From: an uncultured Bacteroidota bacterium
GTDB lineage: Bacteria; Bacteroidota; Bacteroidia; 2-12-FULL-35-15
NCBI GenBank assembly: GCA_903881065.1
Contig: CAIRRW010000108.1
Coordinates: 1 to 12,475 of the forward strand
Direction: 5' to 3'
Length of the DNA stretch: 12,475 bases
Positions within the stretch are counted from its first letter, which is position 1. Each line of letters begins with the position of its first letter. The notes below the pieces were generated by a model. The model ran no database searches and had not been told where the DNA came from. It saw only the letters and a list, made by a program, of their open reading frames with translations. The position numbers were made by a program, and so were the translations under genes. Below, one piece after another: positions 7,053 through 12,475 of this stretch.

Positions 7053-8551
7053 TTATTTACTATAGAAAGCAGTCTTGCGTTCGGCTTTTGATTTTTTTAA
7101 ATACTTTTTTACAAACTCTCTTTGTTCATTTACTGCCGGTAGAAACTGGTCGTATGCTTTTTCCTGCGTCTTGATTAAATTTACAAACTCTGCATCCATT
7201 TCAATTCCTTCCTTCATTTTTTGTTTTACATCATTTAATTTTGATTGGTAATTATTCAAATCAACATCAATTAAAGTAACCATTGCAAGTATAGCCGAAT
7301 CACTTTTTATTGGTTTAAACTGCTTGTTGTGGTAATAAACTAATTCATTTGAATTGTATATTCCTTCATTATAATTGGCAATGGCAGCATTATATTCGTT
7401 TACCAAATCCATTTTTCTGTACCCCTTTATTGCGTTCTTTATTTCATCCAGCCTGTCTTTTAAAAGCATGTTTTTAATTCCATTGGCTTCCATTCTTCTT
7501 GCGGTGGCAATCAATTGATCTGTTCGGGTAAGTTTATCATAATTGCTGATGGAGTCGATATAATTAAAAAAATGTTTAGTGGTATCTTCCTGGGTTTTGT
7601 TCTTGTAAAAATCCTGAGCACTAACCGGATAGTTTAAAAACTGCCACATATAATCAAATGGCTGATGGGAGGCAACAAACTTGCGAGGAGGTATTTTAAA
7701 GAAATCATTTCTGTCCTTTTTAATAAACTTTCCTTTTTCATCTAAATAACCCGAACCAAAAGTAGGATCGAACATATACCAGCTTCTATTGATATAAGCT
7801 GCACACCATGCATGAGGATAGTGGTCCACTACTCCATTTTGCTCGGTATATCCGGTAACCACGTACGACTTTATACCCATTTTAGTACAAACATCCTGAA
7901 ACAATAAAGCATAATGGATACAAATTCCTTTTCTGCTTTTTAATGCTTTTGAAATTTTCACCTCATCTTTTTCACTGAAATCTATGGAGAACATATTATC
8001 GATATCATACACAATGTTTTTACCTATCCACACAAATATGGCACGTACTCTATCATTTTCTCCGACAAAATTCGCCATTATATAGTTTGCTATCCCTTGT
8101 GTAGTAGCAGTAGCCGAATCAGGAATGGCAGCCGCTTTATCATCAATAACAGTATGTGTCTGGCTACTTAGTGCAAAAGATACCGGCAGCGTCATTTTTA
8201 CATTTACTGCTACTCCATTGCGTTTACCAGGATTCCATGGCGGCATCTTTTTCACTACACGTATTGCTTCCTTGGTTAATCCTTTTCCGTTGGGTATGCC
8301 TTTTATTTCTATAATGTCTGTAAGTGTTCCATCGGCTTTAACATAAACTGAAGAAACACCTTGCCGGTGATACCTGCCTGCATTTCCTTTTCGGGATACT
8401 TTATTTTTTCTTTGAAGTAATTATTCATAGCCGCAATACCACCTGCAAATTCGGGCATTGGATCAGCAATTGCATACACAGGTGTGTCCTTCTGACAGAA
8501 ACTGGATAGATGAAAAAGTAAAAACAAGTAAACGGAAATTCTATTTTTCAT
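7053..8551 (-). pseudogene. Secreted TonB-C-terminal-domain / transglutaminase-like fusion, split by a -1 frameshift
   Basis: Two abutting frames make one protein of about 499 residues if one T is restored in the run at 8354-8356. The first frame (8551 start) has a signal peptide ending near Ser-Phe-Cys-Gln and the opening of a TonB C-terminal domain (Pro-Met-Pro-Glu-Phe-Ala-Gly-Gly, then Ile-Lys-Tyr-Pro). The other frame continues it with Val-Lys-Ala-Asp-Gly-Thr-Leu-Thr-Asp, MPPWNPGKRNG and VNVKMTLPVSF. A transglutaminase-like domain follows directly: VRAIFVWIGKNIVYD, then the nucleophile in RKGICIHYALLFQ (Cys211 of the repaired protein), His247 in HYPHAWC and Asp262 in FDPTFGSGY, a complete Cys-His-Asp triad. 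The C-terminal 200 residues are helical and unrecognised. Expected location is periplasm or outer membrane. Without the repair, only a truncated TonB piece and an unexported transglutaminase ORF (from an internal ATG at 8255) would be made. A sequencing indel is the main alternative. Confidence 0.8.
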
Positions 8552-8568
8552 TACATCTATTTTTCATT
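8540..8568. repeat. Tandem 16-bp duplication over the start codon (TCTATTTTTCATT x2)
   Basis: TCTATTTTTCATT occurs at 8540-8552 and 8556-8568 with a 3-bp spacer. On the minus strand each copy contains ATGAAAAATAGA. The downstream ATG (8551) opens the TonB/transglutaminase frame. The upstream ATG (8567) opens an 8-codon ORF (Met-Lys-Asn-Arg-Cys-Asn-Glu-Lys) that stops at 8541-8543, overlapping the true start. Confidence 0.8.
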
Positions 8569-8659
8569 GTTCTTATTTTATATTTCATTTCCTATTGTTT
8601 AAGCTAATACAATCGATTAAGCGGTTACGAAGAAACAACAGACATTGCTTTCTGACAGC

Positions 8660-9238
8660 TTATAGTGTATTGCGTTTTGTTTCATAATGAAGTGCAATCA
8701 CTCCACAGGAAAATGTTTTGGTTTCTATAAGTTTCAGTTTGGTTATTTCTTTAATACCTTTAAATAGCGGCATGCCTTTACCAAGTAAAACCGGATTAAC
8801 AAATAACTAGAACTCATCTACTAAACCTTCACTTAATAATGGATGAGAAGCAGATGGACTTCCGAAGATAAGAATATCTTTCCCGTCCTGTTTTTTTATT
8901 TTATTAATATTTTCTGTAAGTTGGTCAGCAATAACGGTGGTATTAACAAGTCCTTTATCATTCATTGTTTTTGATAAAATAATTTTTGAAACTTTGTTAT
9001 ACCAAGCCGAATGTTCTTTGTCGTGCTTTGAAGCATCCGGTTTATCTCCTGCTGTAGGCCAATAACTCTGCATCATATCATACGTTACCCTGCCATAAAG
9101 CGCCGTGTCGGCTTTATCAGTCATGGTGGCTACAAAGTCAAACATTGTTTCATCAATGTTTATCCAGTTCATTTCTCCATTAAGTCCTGCCACAAAACCA
9201 TCGAGTGATGGATGCATAAAAAATATTAGTTTTCTCAT
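8660..9238 (-). pseudogene. RibD-C / dihydrofolate-reductase-family protein interrupted by a TAG
   Basis: The frame opens with MRKLIFFMHPSLDGFVAG and Gly-Glu-Met-Asn-Trp, the NADPH-binding start typical of the small RibD C-terminal/DHFR-like reductases common in Bacteroidota. It continues with LYGRVTYDMMQSYWP, then Ile-Ile-Leu-Ser-Lys-Thr and ILIFGSPSASHPLLSEGLVDEF. Codon 144 (8807-8809) is then TAG, where relatives usually have Trp (TGG) in 'DEFWLFVNPV'. The same frame stays open with LFVNPVLLGKGMPLF and a plausible end at TAA 8660-8662, giving 192 codons, about the family length. A single G-to-A change therefore explains the break. The truncated 143-aa product lacks the last strands and is probably inactive. 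The native substrate of this family is usually unknown. A TAnnTTTG box lies 73 bp upstream. Confidence 0.82.
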
Positions 9239-9310
9239 ATTGTTTTGGGGTTGTTTTTATTAAAGTGGTAGTTGTTTTTATTACTACCCTCTCCTACTTT
9301 AAATTATTTT

Positions 9311-9318
9311 CAAATGTA
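9311..9318 (-). promoter_or_regulatory. -7 box (TACATTTG) for the DHFR-family gene
   Basis: Reads TACATTTG on the minus strand, an exact TAnnTTTG match 73 bp before the ATG, implying a leader of about 65 nt. A TTG at 9343-9345 lies 24 bp upstream of the box, longer than ideal spacing. Confidence 0.4.
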
Positions 9319-9369
9319 CACGTTTTTTTGTTTTAGTTTCTGCAAGTTAAAGAAATAAAGGAGTTAAGA

Positions 9370-9600
9370 ACTTTGTGTAGTGGTGTGGACATCACTTAAT
9401 AAGTGCCACAAGTAGAAGAAACTCATATCTTCGCAAAATTATTAATTTAAACGAACAATAGGCGCAAAAACACAAACGTAAAACAAAAGACGCGAGACAA
9501 GTTAATTAACTATGTTGTGCGCGAGGAATCACGTTTGTGTTTTTCTTTCAAAGTCTGAACAGTACTTACAGATGTAGTCTTTGTATTACAATCTGGAATA
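9370..9600 (+). ncRNA. Structured left flank of the IS110 element; candidate bridge RNA
   Basis: This non-coding stretch before the transposase is unusually rich in inverted repeats. ACTTtGTG (9370-9377) can pair with CACAAGT (9407-9413) around the hairpin AGTGGTGT/ACATCACT (9379-9396). GAAGA/TCTTC pairs at 9415-9432. A perfect 14-bp pair spans 9466-9544. CAGAT-GTAGT with ATTAC-a-ATCTG makes a bulged stem at 9569-9595. IS110 elements of the IS621 type encode a bridge RNA, with target- and donor-binding loops, in the non-coding left end upstream of the transposase, so position and structure fit. I cannot identify the guide loops because the element ends are not known. TATCTTCG (9426-9433) resembles a -7 box with one mismatch. 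The element is decayed, so the RNA may be a relic. Confidence 0.4.
9466..9544. repeat. Perfect 14-bp inverted repeat (AAAAACACAAACGT) with 51-bp structured centre
   Basis: AAAAACACAAACGT (9466-9479) is exactly complementary to ACGTTTGTGTTTTT (9531-9544). The centre holds nested pairs CGCG (9491-9494 with 9520-9523) and ACAA/TTGT (9497-9500 with 9515-9518), plus the palindrome GTTAATTAAC (9501-9510). As plus-strand RNA the outer stem ends in five U residues. Confidence 0.85.
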
Positions 9601-9677
9601 AATTATGAGTGAAGACAACCGAAGATTTTTGTATTTTTAGTTGTTATTATTTATTAATCATTAATTAAAAAATTATT

Positions 9678-10743
9678 ATGGAATTATTTAAATGTGGCGT
9701 AGGCATTGATATGGCTATGCAAAAATTCGATGTGTTTTTCTGTTATTGACACAGAACAGCAAGTTACAATTAAAGCAACTCACAAGTTTGAGAATAATCC
9801 TAAAGGATTTACACTCTTCCTTGATTGGGTAAAAAAACATAATAAACAGCCTATTCCAGTTGTGTTTTTGGTGGAAGCATCTGGTGTTTATCATGAGCAA
9901 TTAGCCTGGTATTTATTTGAACACAATCAATCTGTTTCAGTAATTTTGCCTAACAAAGCAAAGCGTTACAAAGAATAGTTAGGCTTTAAATCAAAAACAA
10001 ATAAGCTGGATGCCAAAGCCCTTGCTTAAATGGTGTGTGAACAAAGATTAAAACTTTGGCAGCCTGCATCAAAAAATCTCTATCAGTTACGAACCATTAC
10101 CAGGCAGATAGAACGAATAACATATCATATTACTGCTTTTCAAAATCAGTTGCACGCTTTGGAGCATGCCATGTATAGAGAAAAAACAGTAGAGAAAATG
10201 ATAGCTCAAAACATTGCTTTGCTTGAAAAACAAAAAGAAAAGTTAGTAGTCCTTGTTAAAACAATGATAAAGAATGATTCCGCTTTAAATGAACACTTTG
10301 AGCAGATAAGTGTAATAAAGGGATTTGGATTACTTGCATTTGCAGTACTTGTAGCAGAAACGGATGGTTTTACTTTAATTGAAAATCAATCACAATTAGT
10401 TTCTTATGCAGGTTACGATGTGGTCGAAAAACAATCAGGGAAGCACACTGGGAAAACAAAAATATCTAAAAAAGGAAATTCCCATATTCGCAGAGCGTTG
10501 TTTCTACCGGCTTTTAATGTAGTGCGCTACGAACAAAAACCTTTTATTACGCTTTATGAAAGTGTTTATGAAAATTCAAAAATAAAAATGAAAGCATATA
10601 CAGCGGTACAAAAAAAAATTGCTGGTGTTAGTTTATACTTTATGGAAAAAGAAAGAAATGTATCAACCAGATTATATTTTGAAAACATCCAAAGATGTGG
10701 AGTTGGAACTTTCTTTCGGTTAAAAAAGATAGTCCCAAACTAA
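9678..10743 (+). mobile_element. IS110-family transposase, degenerate (frameshift plus two stops)
   Basis: Restoring one frame gives about 354 residues, normal for IS110 DEDD transposases. The ATG at 9678 opens with CGVGIDMAMQKFDV (first catalytic Asp). Five T residues (9735-9739) where four would keep frame shift it, reaching TGA at 9747. The body resumes in the other frame (FSVIDTEQQ, then VFLVEASGVY with the catalytic Glu), hits TAG (9976-9978) and TAA (10027-10029), and then runs open to 10743. The acidic pair normally reading Thr-Asp-x-x-Asp-Ala is Thr-Asn-Lys-Leu-Asp-Ala here (Asn at 10000-10002). The C-terminal Tnp20 domain is intact: VIKGFGLLAFAVLVAE, LVSYAGYDVVEKQSGKHTG with the nucleophile Ser (10435-10437), and KISKKGNSHIRRAL. 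No terminal inverted repeats or target duplication are visible, as expected for IS110. The element is not autonomously active. Confidence 0.88.
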
Positions 10744-10802
10744 GTCTGGGACTACACAAGATAAACATCCATCGAAGTATCGCTGTATGCTTTCTTTCGG
10801 TT
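10683..10802. repeat. Imperfect 80-bp-offset duplication at the IS110 3' end
   Basis: AAACATCCA (10683-10691 and 10763-10771) and CTTTCTTTCGGTT (10709-10721 and 10790-10802) occur twice in the same order, separated by unlike centres of 17 and 18 bp. The first copy is inside the transposase C-terminus and the second in the non-coding right flank. It may mark the right end of the element or a partial duplication of it. Confidence 0.7.
10730..10754 (+). terminator. Hairpin TAGTCCCA / TGGGACTA over the transposase stop codon
   Basis: An 8-bp perfect stem (10730-10737 with 10747-10754) with a 9-nt loop that contains the stop codon. It is GC-rich for this region but no T-run follows, so it is either a weak terminator or a structural part of the IS right end. 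Confidence 0.4.
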
Positions 10803-10887
10803 GATACAAATGTATGAAAAAAACAAATGCGATTTTATTTGGTTTTTATGACAGTACCTCGCGCCATCGGATATTTACATATTGTTT

Positions 10888-11352
10888 TTATTTCTCCAAT
10901 ATCTTTTTAAGAGCTTTCAGATACATTTTCATCTCAATATTGGTGTACATGTATACAAGGAAAGTGGGCAAACTAAAACCAAGCCCATGTTTTACAATAC
11001 CTGTATCAACTTGATATCTATACGTTATTCTGCACGATGAACCATTAATTGCTTCTACGTCTCTTGTGTTTTTCGACCAGAATTTATCCTCTGGAACTGT
11101 TTCAATTTCTACTGATTTGTTGGGAATGTATTCGACGCAATTATAATTGGAAATATAGCTTGGTATCTTACGGGATAAAAAAATGTTTTCGGTTATCAGA
11201 GAACCCATTTCTATTGGATTCTTTTTAATTACTGTTTCATTAATTGGTTTACGCCAAAACTTATCGTTTGCATAATTTGAAATATAATTGAACACTGTTA
11301 TATAATCTTTGTCAACTTCTATTGTACCTGTAATATCAATAATTTTCTTCAT
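10888..11352 (-). CDS. SRPBCC-family protein (polyketide cyclase/START-like, 154 aa)
   Basis: A soluble protein of typical single-domain SRPBCC length. It opens with a strand (Ile-Ile-Asp-Ile-Thr-Gly-Thr-Ile-Glu-Val-Asp) followed by the diagnostic first helix, YITVFNYISNYANDKFW. Alternating strands follow (Met-Gly-Ser-Leu-Ile-Thr-Glu-Asn; Val-Glu-Ile-Glu-Thr; SSCRITYRYQVDTG), and it ends in a long C-terminal helix with Met-Lys-Met-Tyr-Leu-Lys-Ala-Leu-Lys-Lys-Ile. This is the helix-grip fold that binds hydrophobic ligands in a cavity; the ligand cannot be told from sequence. Its ATG overlaps the stop of the methylase remnant upstream by ATGA, probably because a deletion joined the two. It converges on the IS110 element. 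No own promoter is visible, so expression is uncertain. Confidence 0.75.
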   Translation of the reverse strand: MKKIIDITGTIEVDKDYITVFNYISNYANDKFWRKPINETVIKKNPIEMGSLITENIFLSRKIPSYISNYNCVEYIPNKSVEIETVPEDKFWSKNTRDVEAINGSSCRITYRYQVDTGIVKHGLGFSLPTFLVYMYTNIEMKMYLKALKKILEK

Positions 11353-11908
11353 TTATAATTTCTAACCCATTTATCAAATACCTGTTTTAAATTGTCAGGC
11401 GTTATCTGTGTATGTATTATATCACCATTCTTTACCGCATTTTTAATGGTGTTAATAAATTCTTCTTCATGTGTTTCTATTTTGAAACTAACAAAGTGCG
11501 TACCGATATGTACCGATATAGCATCCAAGGCATCCTGTGTGTTGCTGCTGGCAATCTTTCCCATTTAATAGTTTTCTTTTCGAGGAACGGAATTACATCC
11601 GTACTTTTCATTATCGCCGCTTTGGTAGTATCTATCACACATAAAAACGGCGGCACGTATTCGCCTTTGTTAAGCGAATCCTGCACATATTGCATCAGTT
11701 GGGTAAACATAGCGTAGGTGCTTATTTTGCTATCGCCTTTGGCTTCAAACCAAATCTCTTTAGTTTGAATGTCCAGTAAATTCTTCTGGTATTCTTTCAG
11801 TCCTAATGCCTTTATATAGGCATCCTTTACGTCTTCTTCGTAGATAGCTTTCTGTAGTTTGCTGTAAAGGGTCATAAGGGAATTAAGAATGTTTAAATAG
11901 TAATGCAA
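11349..11908 (-). pseudogene. N-terminal remnant of a restriction-modification-type DNA methylase, frameshifted and truncated
   Basis: The first frame starts at 11908 (or more likely the in-frame ATG at 11875, Met-Thr-Leu-Tyr-Ser-Lys). It carries DVKDAYIKALGLKEYQKNLL, EIWFEAKGDSKISTYAMFTQ and YVPPFLCVIDTTKAAIMKS, features I associate with the N-terminal nuclease/regulatory part of large Bacteroidota type II (IIG-like) restriction-methylases: an acidic/Lys core with Trp-Phe-Glu-Ala-Lys and a Phe-Thr-Gln-Leu-Met helix. After Thr-Ile-Lys-Trp the frame is lost at a G-run (11560-11562 on the plus strand). Adding one G rejoins it to a second frame with TQDALDAISVHIGTHFVSFK and ITPDNLKQVFDKWV. Three residues later the protein ends at 11349, before any methylase domain with its SAM-binding and Asn-Pro-Pro-Tyr motifs. 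It is therefore a non-functional fragment. The assignment is from remembered similarity and could be another endonuclease-like protein. Confidence 0.6.
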
Positions 11909-11993
11909 TAGTACTAAATAATTCAGTATTGCTTCATCAAAAATCCCAGCTTGTTTCTTTTAATGGTTCAGCGAGATTTCCCGTGGAATATAA

Positions 11994-12070
11994 AAACATA
12001 ACCACATAGACACATAGTAAGAAAGTAAAACAATAGAGAAATTAATTTCTCCACATAGTCCATCTATGTT
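11994..12070. repeat. Intergenic repeat of ACATAG words around a 16-bp palindrome
   Basis: AAACATA (11994), CCACATAG (12002-12009), CACATAG (12011-12017), the perfect palindrome GAGAAATTAATTTCTC (12036-12051), a second CCACATAG (12051-12058) and the inverted CTATGTT (12064-12070) make a partly symmetrical unit of about 77 bp. It looks like a dispersed non-coding repeat. The whole 11909-12177 gap has no gene I can support. Confidence 0.6.
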
Positions 12071-12177
12071 TAAAGCGAAGTTTTTATGAATGATAAACTT
12101 TAAAAAATATAAACAATGTGTATATGTGGTAACAAATGTTTACCCACAAGAAAACTTGTATAACGATTTTAATATAA

Positions 12178-12458
12178 AAGTGTGGGCGAGTAAAGAGGTA
12201 TAATCCTTCCGTAAAAGAGACTGAAAAAAATTACAAAGCTTTAGAAAGTGTTTTTAAAGGTTTCGAAGGTGTTTCTAAAGCTTTAGAAATAAAAAAATGT
12301 TCAGAAATATTATTTTTAAAGCTGTAAAAAGTTTTTCTAAAGCTTTCAAGAAGATTTAAAAAGCTTTAAAAAGTGATTTTAAAGCTTTCAAATGTGTTTC
12401 TAAAGCTTTAGAAAGAAGTTTTAAAGCTTTAGAAGGAGAAAACAGAATCATGAAGTAA
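12178..12458 (+). pseudogene. Decayed heptad-repeat ORF carried by the 21-bp array
   Basis: From 12178 the plus strand is open without an ATG and reads RYNPSVKETEKNYKALE, then heptads such as Ser-Val-Phe-Lys-Gly-Phe-Glu and Gly-Val-Ser-Lys-Ala-Leu-Glu, ending at TAA 12325-12327. A 1-nt loss around 12298-12317 changes frame. The new frame carries Lys-Ala-Val-Lys-Ser-Phe-Ser and Lys-Ala-Phe-Lys-Lys-Ile, hits TAA (12357-12359), then continues Lys-Ala-Leu-Lys-Ser-Asp-Phe, Lys-Ala-Phe-Lys-Cys-Val-Ser, Lys-Ala-Leu-Glu-Arg-Ser-Phe to TAA 12456-12458. Hydrophobic residues recur with 3-4 spacing, as in an amphipathic helix or coiled coil, and the pre-repeat segment looks protein-like. This suggests a former helical-repeat protein. 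Alternatively the repeat is non-coding and only 21 bp by chance a multiple of three. Confidence 0.4.
12235..12443. repeat. 21-bp tandem array with palindromic AAAGCTTT core, about ten units
   Basis: The octamer AAAGCTTT or a one-base variant starts at 12235, 12256, 12277, 12318, 12339, 12360, 12381, 12402 and 12423. Every step is exactly 21 bp except one of 41 bp, which contains a degenerate unit (near 12295) with one base lost. Unit consensus is AAAGCTTTAGAAAGTGTTT plus two bases. Where GTTTCT precedes an AGAAA unit, an 18-bp perfect palindrome TTTCTAAAGCTTTAGAAA results (12272-12289 and 12397-12414). There are no unique spacers. Confidence 0.95.
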
Positions 12459-12475
12459 AAAAAGAGACGATTAAT

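Noticed and set aside
9466..9544. Integron attC site
   Set aside because: The inverted repeat lacks proper RYYYAAC and GTTRRRY core sites at its ends; GTTAATTAAC in the centre does not fit the core consensus, and no integrase is present.
9735..9749. Programmed frameshift in the IS110 transposase
   Set aside because: IS110 transposases are made from one frame; the T-run is short, and two further stop codons downstream show simple decay.
9976..10029. Alternative genetic code reading TAG and TAA as Gln
   Set aside because: Pyruvate carboxylase, the lipoproteins and other frames end at ordinary TAA/TAG/TGA codons at expected lengths, so the standard bacterial code holds.
10807..10814. Minus-strand TACATTTG box after the IS110 element
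   Set aside because: It points into the transposase antisense strand with no gene to serve and no -33 partner; such matches are expected by chance in AT-rich DNA.
11412..11717. 101-codon plus-strand ORF over the methylase remnant
   Set aside because: Antisense to two minus-strand pieces that read as one conserved protein; its sequence is low-complexity and protein-unlike.
12235..12443. CRISPR array
   Set aside because: The repeats are directly tandem at 21 bp with no unique spacers, and no cas genes are in the window.

Overview
The window looks like AT-rich chromosomal DNA from a member of the Bacteroidota, probably a Chitinophagales, Sphingobacteriales or Flavobacteriales relative. Evidence: several starts are preceded by exact matches to the Bacteroidota -7 box TAnnTTTG; there are small lipoproteins with loose lipoboxes; there is no consistent Shine-Dalgarno; and the TonB-domain, transglutaminase, GNAT and IS110 proteins read like Bacteroidota versions. 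The assignment is inference. No rRNA, tRNA, CRISPR array or replication origin was seen.

Layout. 1-863 holds three very small genes: a 47-aa single-membrane-span ORF, a 60-aa lipoprotein and a 50-aa basic protein whose promoter region contains a perfect dyad. A strong hairpin terminator (921-957) separates these from a minus-strand block. That block contains a decayed GNAT acetyltransferase (946-1219), an intact 1145-aa pyruvate carboxylase (1307-4744) that is the only clear housekeeping gene, a 128-aa SpoIIAA/STAS-like protein, two lipoproteins that share a Cys-Gly-Asn-Arg-Gln mature N-terminus, a frameshifted TonB-C-terminal-domain plus transglutaminase fusion (7053-8551), and a RibD/DHFR-family reductase cut by one TAG codon (8660-9238).

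9360-10810 is an IS110-family element. Its transposase has a frameshift, two stop codons and Asn at a normally acidic catalytic site. The long non-coding left flank is rich in inverted repeats and is a candidate (perhaps relic) bridge RNA. Beyond it lie an SRPBCC protein (10888-11352) and the frameshifted, 3'-truncated N-terminal part of a restriction-modification-type methylase (11349-11908). An intergenic repeat built from ACATAG words follows. The window ends in a 21-bp tandem array of about ten units centred on AAAGCTTT (12235-12443), which reads as amphipathic heptads on the plus strand but is broken there by a 1-nt slip and a stop.

The dominant theme is decay. Five recognisable genes carry stop codons, homopolymer-length frameshifts or deletions, while pyruvate carboxylase, over 3.4 kb long, is intact. 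This may be real pseudogenisation of an accessory region or partly indel error in the assembly; the in-frame stops and the GNAT deletion favour real decay for at least some. The best leads for something new are the 21-bp palindromic/heptad array, the structured IS110 flank and the TonB-CTD/transglutaminase fusion.
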